From: Vicingus serpentipes
GTDB lineage: Bacteria > Bacteroidota > Bacteroidia > Flavobacteriales_E > Vicingaceae
Assembly (NCBI GenBank): GCA_024103385.1
Contig: JAGFIT010000058.1
Location: 1 to 64,000, forward strand
DNA: 64,000 bases
Direction of reading: 5' to 3'
This document shows positions 1-9,134 of the stretch, piece by piece. Below the pieces are notes generated by a model that did not search any database, was not told the DNA's origin, and saw nothing but the letters and a program-made list of their open reading frames with translations. Every line of letters starts with the position of its first letter. The first letter of the stretch is position 1. The translations under genes were made by a program, and so were the position numbers.

Positions 1-1
1 A

Positions 2-664
2 GGCTTTGAATTCTTAGAGAATTTTAACTTCCCTTATGTCTCAAAATCTATCAGAGAATTTTGGAGAAGATGGCACATTTCTTTATCCATGTGGTTTAGA
101 GATTATTTATACATCTCCATGGGAGGCAGTAGAAAAAGTAACATCAGAACATACTTTAACTTAGTTACCATATTTGTTTTAGTTGGTTTATGGCATGGAG
201 CCAATTGGCATTATGTTGTTTTTGGAATGTTTCACGGGTTATTTATTGTTATTGAACGCTTAGGATTTGATAAAATATTAAAAAGAAGTAATTTATTAGG
301 ACACATATACACTTTATTTGTGGTCGTAAATGTTTTTGTAATATTCAGATTAGAAACTATAGATGAAGCTATAAATTATTTTAAAGCGATGTTTATAGGG
401 AGTGAAAACCAGGTACATTATGAATTTACGATGTTTTTATCTGTTGAAATTACAGTGATTTTCTTAATAGCTATTATAATGTCTTTTAATGGATTCAACA
501 TTATCTATAATCGTATGATTATTGGGTTTGAAGCTGCTAATTCTATATCAACATTAAAATGGATAAGTATCATTAAATCCATCACTTTGTTAATCCTATT
601 TGTTTATTCTATCATGGCTGTTGCGTCAGGGAGTTACAACCCATTTATATATTTTAGGTTTTAA
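2..664 (+). CDS. MBOAT family O-acyltransferase, C-terminal part (5' end outside window)
   Basis: The reading frame is open from base 2 with no start codon before it, so the gene begins outside the window. The visible ~220 residues match the C-terminal half of AlgI/DltB-type membrane-bound O-acyltransferases: EFWRRWHISLS, then DYLYISMGG, then LWHGANW, whose histidine is the family's catalytic residue. Several hydrophobic helices follow, ending in FNPF-like YNPFIYFRF. It is closely similar to the complete MBOAT at 13583-14986. The family moves acetyl groups across the inner membrane for polysaccharide O-acetylation. The stop overlaps the start of the AlgX-like gene by one base, so the two are probably translated together. 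Confidence 0.93.
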   Translation, partial: GFEFLENFNFPYVSKSIREFWRRWHISLSMWFRDYLYISMGGSRKSNIRTYFNLVTIFVLVGLWHGANWHYVVFGMFHGLFIVIERLGFDKILKRSNLLGHIYTLFVVVNVFVIFRLETIDEAINYFKAMFIGSENQVHYEFTMFLSVEITVIFLIAIIMSFNGFNIIYNRMIIGFEAANSISTLKWISIIKSITLLILFVYSIMAVASGSYNPFIYFRF

Positions 665-1956
665 TGGTTAATTATTTAAAACATATTACCCTTACAGTCT
701 GCTTAACTATTATTTGTTATTTATTATCTGTCCGGTTTTTAGATGAAATTTATAGTTGGATTATTTCTATTGTTGTTTCGTTTATTATTTCTTACTTGAT
801 TTTAAGAAATAATAATATAAGTTTTAATAAGCTCTTTTTGACAAGCTCATTCTTGTTAGTTCTTTTTATACCTTTTGTTGGTGAAAAGGAAACAGAAAGC
901 TTTTTGGAAAAAAGAGCTTTAGCTGAGTTTCCAAAATGGAGATGGAACAATGTGTGGACTTTCTTTTTTGGTTATCAAGAATATTTTGATGATCGATTTA
1001 CTTTCAGAAATGATATCATTGATTTTTATGGAAACTTAAAGTATGAGAAATTGAAAACGAAACCTCTTTCAAATAAAGCTGTAATAGGTAAAGAAGGATG
1101 GCTTTTTATAACAGGAAAAGATTATCTCAACAACATTTCTGTTCCTTTTACAAAGGAGGAACTACAAATACTGCATTATAATTTAGTCGTTACAACAGAA
1201 TGGTTTAATAAAAAAGGAGTAAAGTACTACCTTACTATACCTCCTGTTAAACCTAGAATATATTCCGAATATTTACCTGACTACATGAAAGTAAGAATTC
1301 ATTTTTCTAGACTAGAGCAACTGAATAATTACCTAAACGAACGAAAAAAAATCAATATCATTGATTATAGAGATGAACTCATAAAAAGAAAGACCCAACA
1401 ACAAATTTATTACAAAACAGACACACACTGGAATGAATATGGTGCGTTTGTAGGTTACACGAAAATAATTAATGAAATAATTAAAGATTTTAAACAAATA
1501 ACTCCCTTAGAATTAAAAGATTATAAAGAAACTAAAACAGATGGATTGCCCGGAGATTTAATTGGAATGTTAGGTTATAATTCAACCATGAGTTCTACAC
1601 TTTATAATTTAGTTCGTATAGATTCTCTAATTCCTATACTTACCTACTCTAGTGATCCGAAACAACATACCGGAAAAATTGAAGAATGGAAAATGCCAAA
1701 CAGCAATAATGGATTGAGCATATTTGTAGTGAGAGATAGTTATTCAGAACACCTTAGAAAGTTTCTTTCTTCACATTTTGACAAGTCGACTTACGTGTGG
1801 ACAACTGATTTACCTATTCAAAAAATTGCTAAAAGTAAACCTGATATTGTGCTTCATGAGTTAATAGAAAGATACATTCATTTTTATTTAAAATTACCCC
1901 CCGAAATAAAAAATGATACTACTTTCTTAAGTAATTATAATATAGAGGATTATTAA
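664..1956 (+). CDS. AlgX/AlgJ-like O-acetyltransferase (SGNH-hydrolase fold)
   Basis: This 430-residue protein has two to three hydrophobic segments in the first ~75 residues and a large exported domain. KTDTHWNEYGAF carries the D-x-H-W motif of AlgJ/AlgX-type SGNH acetyltransferases, and RDSYS near residue 358 is the likely nucleophile serine. In alginate-like systems these proteins take acetyl groups from an MBOAT partner and place them on the polymer in the periplasm. Coupling to the upstream MBOAT (one-base overlap) supports that role. Its end overlaps the convergent glycosyltransferase gene by four bases. The polymer acted on is inferred from context only. Confidence 0.85.
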   Translation: MVNYLKHITLTVCLTIICYLLSVRFLDEIYSWIISIVVSFIISYLILRNNNISFNKLFLTSSFLLVLFIPFVGEKETESFLEKRALAEFPKWRWNNVWTFFFGYQEYFDDRFTFRNDIIDFYGNLKYEKLKTKPLSNKAVIGKEGWLFITGKDYLNNISVPFTKEELQILHYNLVVTTEWFNKKGVKYYLTIPPVKPRIYSEYLPDYMKVRIHFSRLEQLNNYLNERKKINIIDYRDELIKRKTQQQIYYKTDTHWNEYGAFVGYTKIINEIIKDFKQITPLELKDYKETKTDGLPGDLIGMLGYNSTMSSTLYNLVRIDSLIPILTYSSDPKQHTGKIEEWKMPNSNNGLSIFVVRDSYSEHLRKFLSSHFDKSTYVWTTDLPIQKIAKSKPDIVLHELIERYIHFYLKLPPEIKNDTTFLSNYNIEDY

Positions 1957-3842
1957 GCTTTAATCCTAAAGTCGTCATAAACAAGGCTTAAATTTCTATT
2001 ATAACAAGGGTCATTGTCTATATACTCTTTCCATCTCTCCTGAAATAACTTCCCTTCTTTTATACTTCTTTCATGAGATTCTTTCGTTTTATGTGGATGT
2101 CCTCTGGAAATAGACTCATAGTGGTATAAGTTTACGTGTGGAAGATAAATATTGTTGTACCCTTTTTCTTTCAGCCTTAAACAAAAATCAACATCATTAA
2201 ACTCAATAGCTAAGCCCTCATCAAATCCGTTAACTTCATTATACACCTCTTTTCTTACCATTAAACACGCTGCCGTAACAGCTGAAAAATTACTTATACT
2301 CACTAAATAGTTAAAGTAACCTAAATCATTTTTATCCTTTCCCACAAATGGATGACCGGCAATCCCTCTTAATCCAATAATAACCCCAGCATGTTGTACA
2401 GTATCATTTTTATATAATAACTTTACCCCAACAGCACCTATTTCTTTTCGTTGAGCTTGCTCTACCATAGCTTCCATCCAATCTTTATGAATTACTTCAG
2501 TATCATTGTTTAGCAATAGTAAATATTCTCCTGTAGCCTCTTTTACAGACTTATTCATTAAGATAGAAAAGTTAAAATCTCCATCGTAACTAATACATTT
2601 AAATCGGTTAGGTTCTTTTTCTTCCCATTTTTTAACCATTTTAAAAAATGAAGCCTCAGTACTATTATTGTTCATCAGAATAATTTCGAAGTTGGTATAA
2701 CTTGTTAATTCAAATATAGAAGAGATACATACATCTGTAAGAGCAGATTTGTCTTTAGTAGGTATAATAACACTCACTTTCTTTTTCTCATTAATAGCAT
2801 ATCGAACAGAATAAAAACCAGGTAAATTCCCTATTAACTTAATTTTTCCTGACAACTTTCTTCTGATTAAAGCCTCTTGTAATGATTTAATTCCCGCTTC
2901 AATGGCATAAGGCTTTGAATTCATATCCATTGCAGTAGAGACATTATGCATTCTCCAATGATATAGCACTTTCGGAATATGGTAAATGTTGTTCGTCTTT
3001 TCTGTAACTCTTAAAAATAAATCATAATCCTGGCTTCCTTCATATCCCTCTCTAAAACCACCAACTTCTTTTACTAAAGCTGATTTTATTACCGTGAAAT
3101 GACAAATATAATTTCTAGATAGAAAATTATCAGGACACCAATCGGGTTTAAAATGAGGTCCAGAAAAATTACCATTTTCATCTACCTTATCTTCATCTGA
3201 ATAAATAATATCAAGATTATTCTGCTGATTAAGGGCTATAACATTCTCATATAAAGCATCAGGAGTCAATAAATCATCATGATCGAATAACCCAATGTAG
3301 TCTCCCGTTGAAATAGCTATTGCTGAATTTGATGCGGCTGAGATATGGCCATTTTCTTTTCTAAAAACAACCTTAATTCGATTATCTTCCTGAGCAAAAG
3401 AATTAATTATTTCTGCTATGTTTTTATTAGTGGAAAAATCATCTGCAATACATAACTCCCAATTGCTGTATGCTTGGTCAATTACAGATTGAATAGCTTC
3501 TTTGAGGAATTGTTCAGGAGGGTTATAAACAGGAAGGATAATACTTATCTTAGGACGAAACGCAAACACTTTTTCTTTAGTTCTGTATTCTTCTATTTCT
3601 AGTTGAGTTGGAAAATTTTCTTTCATCCAAATCTTATAATCCCTAGATACCGATAAGTTAATTCCTGTTATTTTCTTAATCACATAAATAATGACTTTAA
3701 AAAATAGTCCCCATAATTTTTTTTGCCCTCTTACAGAAGTTATAAATTTGAGTATTCTATAAATACTTCTGTTCTCTTTACTCCAAGAGTTCTCAGAAAT
3801 ATTCAAGGATAAATATAATTTATTCTTCAGGTTTTTAATCAT
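1953..3842 (-). CDS. Tandem-domain family 2 glycosyltransferase
   Basis: This 629-residue protein has two GT-A catalytic domains. The first starts near residue 97 (ISIILPVYNPPEQFL) with LFDHDDLL near 185-192 as the acidic metal site. The second starts near residue 355 (KVSVIIPTKDKSALTD) with LLLLNNDTEV as its acidic motif. Such double GT2 proteins often build repeat units or chains with two linkages. About 95 N-terminal residues precede the first domain and may be membrane associated. It is the last gene of the minus-strand polysaccharide operon, 17 bases after the preceding gene. Donor and acceptor sugars cannot be read from sequence. Confidence 0.9.
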   Translation of the reverse strand: MIKNLKNKLYLSLNISENSWSKENRSIYRILKFITSVRGQKKLWGLFFKVIIYVIKKITGINLSVSRDYKIWMKENFPTQLEIEEYRTKEKVFAFRPKISIILPVYNPPEQFLKEAIQSVIDQAYSNWELCIADDFSTNKNIAEIINSFAQEDNRIKVVFRKENGHISAASNSAIAISTGDYIGLFDHDDLLTPDALYENVIALNQQNNLDIIYSDEDKVDENGNFSGPHFKPDWCPDNFLSRNYICHFTVIKSALVKEVGGFREGYEGSQDYDLFLRVTEKTNNIYHIPKVLYHWRMHNVSTAMDMNSKPYAIEAGIKSLQEALIRRKLSGKIKLIGNLPGFYSVRYAINEKKKVSVIIPTKDKSALTDVCISSIFELTSYTNFEIILMNNNSTEASFFKMVKKWEEKEPNRFKCISYDGDFNFSILMNKSVKEATGEYLLLLNNDTEVIHKDWMEAMVEQAQRKEIGAVGVKLLYKNDTVQHAGVIIGLRGIAGHPFVGKDKNDLGYFNYLVSISNFSAVTAACLMVRKEVYNEVNGFDEGLAIEFNDVDFCLRLKEKGYNNIYLPHVNLYHYESISRGHPHKTKESHERSIKEGKLFQERWKEYIDNDPCYNRNLSLVYDDFRIKA

Positions 3843-3859
3843 TATAATACTCTTATCTT

Positions 3860-4705
3860 TTATTTGTTATAATGGGATTTAAAAAAAATATTTTTCAAAT
3901 CTCCTTTTTTATCCATTAACCATGAACTAGAGTTATTAGCCGTATTTAGATAATACTCTTGTTCTTCAGTCATCTGCTCTGGGTTTATATACCAGCCGCC
4001 ATGTCTGGCTACATAAGGTTTATCTGTACGTATTGCTTTCAAGAAATTTTTCTCCTCCTCTCTTTTAAAATCAGGACGATACATAGCAAATGTGGTATCT
4101 ATAGCATTGATAAAATAGTCTTTATATTTATTTTCCCAAAATCGTTTTTCCCATTTAATAATTTTATCCTTATTAGGGTTTGAATCAGGAATGTCATCTA
4201 TGTACAAACTAAACCCTACTTTACTGACACTTTTATTTTTATTTAACAGTTTCCTAAACTTAGTCATAAAATCTTCAGGAACACTTTCTAACGGATTAAT
4301 ATCAGCATCCGTAACAACATAATATCCTCTTGAATACAGCTCAAATAGCTCCTTATTTTCCCAAAACACAAGATGCCCCCAGTTTTTATGCAAACGATGT
4401 ATAGTGACTGCATCATTGTGTTGCTGTTCTAAAGTATCAAAATATGCTAATAATGGAGAGTAGGTAGAATTGTTGTCGATAATAACTATATTACTACACC
4501 CTCGATTTAATAAGAAATTTACCAATCGTTTTAAATAGAACAATTGATTATAACTAATAATGATAATAGGTATCGATAATGGAGTTTTAATTTGTTTTTT
4601 TATTAATCCACTAGTGTTATATAGCAGCCAATTTTTAATTCTCCATATGTACAAATTAATGGTATATTTAAGAATTCTAAGTCTTGATGGAATAGAAGCA
4701 ATCAT
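3860..4705 (-). CDS. GT2-like glycosyltransferase
   Basis: The 281-residue product has a GT-A start, IPIIIISYNQLFYLKRLVNF, a NNS acidic turn and a VVTDADINPLE segment in the position of the DxD metal motif. It is more divergent than its neighbours, and the C-terminal third (GGWYINPEQMTEEQEYYL) does not recall a named subfamily. The start codon overlaps the stop of the upstream GT2 gene by one base (TAATG type), so it is translationally coupled. A role in adding one sugar to the lipid-linked polymer is inferred from the operon. Confidence 0.78.
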   Translation of the reverse strand: MIASIPSRLRILKYTINLYIWRIKNWLLYNTSGLIKKQIKTPLSIPIIIISYNQLFYLKRLVNFLLNRGCSNIVIIDNNSTYSPLLAYFDTLEQQHNDAVTIHRLHKNWGHLVFWENKELFELYSRGYYVVTDADINPLESVPEDFMTKFRKLLNKNKSVSKVGFSLYIDDIPDSNPNKDKIIKWEKRFWENKYKDYFINAIDTTFAMYRPDFKREEEKNFLKAIRTDKPYVARHGGWYINPEQMTEEQEYYLNTANNSSSWLMDKKGDLKNIFFKSHYNK

Positions 4706-5487
4706 TATTGTATTTTTTTGATTGCCTTTAAAAAACCTATATAATTTAGTAGTTTAATGAGCCTTGATTTTTTTAGATTAGTCATCAAATTTTCTAACTC
4801 ATATAGCCTACGATATTCAGGAAAGTATTGCGCTATTACCTTGTTCCTTTCACTAGCTGTAACCTCTTGATTTATTGTACTCATACCATTCATATAAAAC
4901 TTAGATAAAATAGCATCTACTTTTTTAAAAGAACAATTATGTTTCAGTATTGCTAAACTAAAAAATTTCCAGTCAGATACAATCTTAAGGGTCTCATCAT
5001 AATAACCATATTTTTCAAATAAATTACGTTTAATGAATGTTGTAGGGTGGCCTATAGTCCCTTCAAGAAAAACTTTGTAATTTAAGGGATAAGGAAATTT
5101 ATATGTATCGGTTTTATCTTCAAATATTCGAAAAATATCAAAGTAAATCAATTCTTCGGTATGAAGGTCTTTATAATGCTCTTCCAATACTTTAGAATCA
5201 TACAATTCGTCTCCACTATTTAAAAACAATAAATATTCACCGGTTGCTTTTTTGATTCCTTTATTCATGGCATTATAAACACCATTATCAGCTTCACTCA
5301 AGTAGTAATCAATTTTATCTTTATTATTTTCTATTGCTTCTCTGCTTCCATCTGTACTTCCCCCATCTATAACCAAGTACTCAAACCCTTGATAAGTTTG
5401 ATTAAACACACTTTTAAAAGTGCGCTCAAGCCCTACTTTATCATTAAAGTTGATGGTTATAATAGAAATTAAAGGCTTTACTGACAT
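4705..5487 (-). CDS. Family 2 glycosyltransferase (WcaE-like)
   Basis: This compact 260-residue GT2 enzyme starts PLISIITINFNDKVGLERTF and has DGGSTDGS and FLNSGDELYD, the two acidic clusters of the GT-A fold. The stretch DNGVYNAMNKGI is typical of the WcaE/WbbD-like group from colanic acid and O-antigen clusters. It is a soluble protein expected at the cytoplasmic face of the inner membrane. Both ends overlap neighbouring genes by one base, which marks it as an integral member of the operon. Sugar specificity is not determinable. Confidence 0.88.
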   Translation of the reverse strand: MSVKPLISIITINFNDKVGLERTFKSVFNQTYQGFEYLVIDGGSTDGSREAIENNKDKIDYYLSEADNGVYNAMNKGIKKATGEYLLFLNSGDELYDSKVLEEHYKDLHTEELIYFDIFRIFEDKTDTYKFPYPLNYKVFLEGTIGHPTTFIKRNLFEKYGYYDETLKIVSDWKFFSLAILKHNCSFKKVDAILSKFYMNGMSTINQEVTASERNKVIAQYFPEYRRLYELENLMTNLKKSRLIKLLNYIGFLKAIKKIQ

Positions 5488-6740
5488 TATTGATGCGCAA
5501 GTATATTGTAATATAAATCAATATACTTTTGGTTTTGATTAGTTTGATTGAAATTAACTGAAGCATACTTCTTAATGGATTCAACATCAAAAGAGTACTT
5601 ATCATTGGTAAAATTAATTAATTCTTTCGCATAAAGATCTGAAGATATTTCTTTTACTAGAATTCCGTTTTCACCATGAATAATCCAATCTTTCATACCT
5701 CCTACCTTAAACCCTATTACAGGTACACCGCTTGCGAAAGATTCTAGCATTACATTTGGGAGATTATCTTCTCTAGAAGGAAGTATATATAAATCTGCTA
5801 TTGAATAAATTTCATTTAAAGAATAATCATCATCTATGTGATCAATATGTACGTGGGTTATATTCGGAGGTAAATGGATTTTATTATTTCCTACACTTAT
5901 AACGTTGAAAGAATATTCTGTAATTAGCTTTAAAGAATTTATAAATAAATCAACCCCTTTTCTGTAATTTTTAATATCCTGAGAGACAAACAATAAAGTT
6001 TTATTAGACTGGTCTATACCCAATTTATTTTTTATAGCTTCTTTAGATTGAACAGGATTGAATTTTGTGAGATCTAATCCATTAGGAATTAAATAATGTG
6101 GGTAATGCCCTAATATTTCACTATTTTTAGATAATTGATACATCCAGTCTGTAAGGCAAACGACATGAATATTTTGATGTTGATGAATAGCTTTTTTCTT
6201 TTTAAAGAAAATTTTTTCGTTTAGCTTAAATGCTGTTTCATTTCTAACTTCATCATTTTTATAATGAAATATCCCTTGGAAAGGATTCATATCATGTAAA
6301 GTCCAAACTATAGGTTGTTTAATCTTATTAAAAAAAGTAGGATAATTTAAAAAATCTGCTACCCAATGGAGATGAACAATGTCTGAACTTAAAACTTCTT
6401 CATTGCCTTCTATTCGATATTGAGAATAAGGTAAGGTCGCTATTTCACAATCTAAAAAACAAGCGTTTAGTTTCTTTTTGTAAGTACTTTCTTTATTTTC
6501 AAATAAGCTAAAAGGTAGTTTATTATTTACTTTTTCTATTATAAGTTCGTGCTGTTTTTTCTGCAAGGGTAATTCTTTATATAAAGAAGTGCTAACATCT
6601 GTTGCTGAATGCGCGTTAATAAAATGAGATGAAATAGTATTTGAACTATTCAAATATTCATGTAATCGATAAGCAGCAATTCCTGCTCCACCTTTATTTG
6701 AGGTTGAAATAGTAGCTATTTTAAGAACATCTTTCTTCAT
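5487..6740 (-). CDS. Family 4 glycosyltransferase
   Basis: The 417-residue protein has the GT-B architecture of GT4 retaining enzymes. The N-terminal domain has the glycine-rich ISTSNKGGAGIAAYRL loop and HLHWVADF. The C-terminal domain has LLFVSQDIKNYRKGVD and PSREDNLPNVMLESFASG, where the two glutamates form the E-x7-E nucleotide-sugar motif. It resembles WcaC-type colanic acid transferases in its opening, but this is not certain. The start overlaps the stop of the upstream fusion gene by four bases (ATGA). Confidence 0.88.
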   Translation of the reverse strand: MKKDVLKIATISTSNKGGAGIAAYRLHEYLNSSNTISSHFINAHSATDVSTSLYKELPLQKKQHELIIEKVNNKLPFSLFENKESTYKKKLNACFLDCEIATLPYSQYRIEGNEEVLSSDIVHLHWVADFLNYPTFFNKIKQPIVWTLHDMNPFQGIFHYKNDEVRNETAFKLNEKIFFKKKKAIHQHQNIHVVCLTDWMYQLSKNSEILGHYPHYLIPNGLDLTKFNPVQSKEAIKNKLGIDQSNKTLLFVSQDIKNYRKGVDLFINSLKLITEYSFNVISVGNNKIHLPPNITHVHIDHIDDDYSLNEIYSIADLYILPSREDNLPNVMLESFASGVPVIGFKVGGMKDWIIHGENGILVKEISSDLYAKELINFTNDKYSFDVESIKKYASVNFNQTNQNQKYIDLYYNILAHQ

Positions 6741-8371
6741 TTATTTATCCACCTTTTATTCAAAAAGGAAATTTCTTGTTTTGAAGCTGAAACACCAAAA
6801 ATGTAATATCCCTTTTTTTCTAATGCTTTTATTACCTTTTTAGATTTATTATTTCCTTCTGAAAAAAATCGATCATGAAACTCTGCCAGAATTTGACCTA
6901 CTTTGATATTCGAATTAATTATATCTAGTAACACATCATATTCAGACCCCTCAATATCCATTTTTAAAACATCAATATGTTGATGTTTTAAGTCTTTCAT
7001 GATACTTCTCAAAGATTTCATTTTCACTTCAATTTTTCTGTTTTCAGACACATGAGAAGGACTGAAAACACTACCCGAAACATGGTTTTCGTTACTAGGT
7101 AAATTAAATGCTCTTTCACCATCTTTTACATCTATACCAAAATCGTAAAAATGAAAATTAGCAGGAAGATCCTGATGAGTAACCCATGTAATCGATTTTG
7201 GAGTAGGATCAAAAGCAAATACTTGTGAATTATGGTTTTGAATAATAGCTAAATCAAAAGAGACATCCTCTCCTATTCCAAAAGAATAAACAAATGATTT
7301 ATCGTTTAACAAATCAGGATGAACATAAAATCCTCCATATTCATTCCCATACCACTTTTTATTACAATTAATCCGCTCTATTAAATACTCTTTAGGTGAA
7401 TTTAATCGTTGCTTCAGTCTGCTTATTTTTTTTTTTAAGATACCTTTAAATAATGATAAAAAGATCAATAACAATGGGCGTTCAGCTCCATATTTATAAA
7501 AGAGTTTTAAATGTAATCTAGAGGTGAACAACTCTTCGTATCTTAATTTACTCGATTTTAAATACTTTTTTAACGGTAAATTTTTTACAAAATACTTTTT
7601 TTTATAAAATGAAGTAATATCACAATGTTCCCCACTTCCATCCATTCCTATATTTTCTACTAAAGAATATTTTGGAGTTAAACACAATCCTTCATTAAAA
7701 AAAACTGTTGAATACCATAAAATGGCCCATGTCTTTATTTCTTTATCGATATTTGCTTTTAATTGAGCATGATGATTTAAGACATTACTATAATTATAAT
7801 TAAATAACAGTTTAGGCTGCAATATTAATTGTTGATAAAAGTATTGGTAATCCAGATTTAACTTATCCCATCTGTCTTTCCATGTTGCCCACCCCCAACA
7901 GCTCATGAAATTCAAAAAATAATAATCCTTTAATAAAAACTGTAAATTCGATTCATTGTTAAACCCATTAATATGAAAGACCCGTTGTTCTTGTTCAAAA
8001 TAATTCAAAGCTTCATTCATATACGTTAGAAAAGAGTCCGCAACTTTAATATCATCTTCTAATACTATTATTTTTTTGTGTTTATTAATGACTTCTGTAA
8101 CTCCGTTAAGAATAGAATCAGCAAGACCAATATTCGTTTCTTGCACTTTTATGATAATCTCTTTAAACCTGTTTTCTTTTTTTACGAATTCTCTTACTTC
8201 ATTTATCTTCTTTAATTCTTCTGATGTTGTATTTTTTTTTACTCCATCACAGTAGATGTATAAAATACTATCTTTAGATTGGGGATTTTTAGCTAATGCA
8301 TTAAGCGTTTTTTGAGTATGTAAAGGTCTGTTATAGGTAAACAGTATTATTGGAGCTAGTGCTGAAGACAT
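6737..8371 (-). CDS. Glycosyltransferase fused to FkbM-family methyltransferase
   Basis: Two enzymes appear in one 544-residue chain. Residues 1 to ~240 look like a GT-A transferase of the GNT-I/GT2-like type: PIILFTYNRPLHTQKTL, VLEDDIKV (104-110) as the metal site, and CWGWATW near 158-164. Residues ~340-535 match FkbM methyltransferases: VYSFGIGEDVSFD as the SAM-binding motif I and DVLKMDIEGSEYDVL at 467-481. A basic linker (~300-335) joins them. The likely job is to add a sugar and methylate it or a neighbouring residue. No frame break lies between the halves. The upstream methyltransferase gene ends 18 bases away. Confidence 0.87.
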   Translation of the reverse strand: MSSALAPIILFTYNRPLHTQKTLNALAKNPQSKDSILYIYCDGVKKNTTSEELKKINEVREFVKKENRFKEIIIKVQETNIGLADSILNGVTEVINKHKKIIVLEDDIKVADSFLTYMNEALNYFEQEQRVFHINGFNNESNLQFLLKDYYFLNFMSCWGWATWKDRWDKLNLDYQYFYQQLILQPKLLFNYNYSNVLNHHAQLKANIDKEIKTWAILWYSTVFFNEGLCLTPKYSLVENIGMDGSGEHCDITSFYKKKYFVKNLPLKKYLKSSKLRYEELFTSRLHLKLFYKYGAERPLLLIFLSLFKGILKKKISRLKQRLNSPKEYLIERINCNKKWYGNEYGGFYVHPDLLNDKSFVYSFGIGEDVSFDLAIIQNHNSQVFAFDPTPKSITWVTHQDLPANFHFYDFGIDVKDGERAFNLPSNENHVSGSVFSPSHVSENRKIEVKMKSLRSIMKDLKHQHIDVLKMDIEGSEYDVLLDIINSNIKVGQILAEFHDRFFSEGNNKSKKVIKALEKKGYYIFGVSASKQEISFLNKRWINK

Positions 8372-8389
8372 AATTTGTAAAGTCCTGTA

Positions 8390-9133
8390 TTATAAACTGG
8401 TAGAATATTTATACTTTTCTGTAGCAATGATAGTGGAGGATTTAATTCCTCCATACTTTTCAATATAATGAGGTATCTTTTTTTCTTCTAAGATAGCAGC
8501 AATAGTAGTACAAGTTTCATCCTCTCCTTTTCTATCAGTATCATCAAACAAAATAATAAACTCTTCATTCGAGCTTACGTTCTTTATCAATTGAACAATG
8601 TCATACCTTGAATACCTGTCTGATCCGTGAGGGCCATCAACAATATATAAATCATAATTATTCTCTACTTTATTTTTAAAATCTTTATAAGCCCTTACCT
8701 GATATGAATTAATTGTCTGTATTTCTATTGGACATATTGAAATGGTAGAACGATCAGATAATTTAAAATTTTCCTCAAACAAATTTGCCCAATCCTGATT
8801 TTGCTCAATTACTAAATGGGTTGATGATTTTAGCTCGTTATCTAAATAAGAGGAAATAACTTTTGTAGATTCTCCCAATCCTAATTCTAATATTTTGGAT
8901 GGTTTATAATCGTTTAGAACTCGGTTTAAAACATAAAAAAACGAATAATTACAAGCCCATCTACCTATATTTAAAGGCAATTCCTCTAGCCATTTTTTAC
9001 CCCTAATACTGTCATGGTAGATGTGTGCCCATTCAATTTCCTGTGTTTGCTTCTTTAAAGCATCTATTTCTTCAGATAGTTGCTGCTGTTCGATTTTCAA
9101 GCTCTTAAAGTATTTTTTTAATTTATTTATCAT
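8390..9133 (-). CDS. Class I SAM-dependent methyltransferase-like protein with N-terminal coiled coil
   Basis: Residues ~1-36 of this 247-residue protein are rich in K, E, Q and L with heptad spacing and look like a coiled coil. The remainder has a Rossmann methyltransferase core: ILELGLGESTK as motif I, HLVIEQNQDW as the acidic strand-2 end, and YDLYIVDGPHG as motif II. It lies two bases after the Wzt ATPase gene. In known ABC-exported O-antigens, a terminal modifying enzyme often caps the chain and the Wzt C-terminal domain recognises that cap. A capping role here is inference from position and architecture. Confidence 0.78.
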   Translation of the reverse strand: MINKLKKYFKSLKIEQQQLSEEIDALKKQTQEIEWAHIYHDSIRGKKWLEELPLNIGRWACNYSFFYVLNRVLNDYKPSKILELGLGESTKVISSYLDNELKSSTHLVIEQNQDWANLFEENFKLSDRSTISICPIEIQTINSYQVRAYKDFKNKVENNYDLYIVDGPHGSDRYSRYDIVQLIKNVSSNEEFIILFDDTDRKGEDETCTTIAAILEEKKIPHYIEKYGGIKSSTIIATEKYKYSTSL

Positions 9134-9134
9134 T

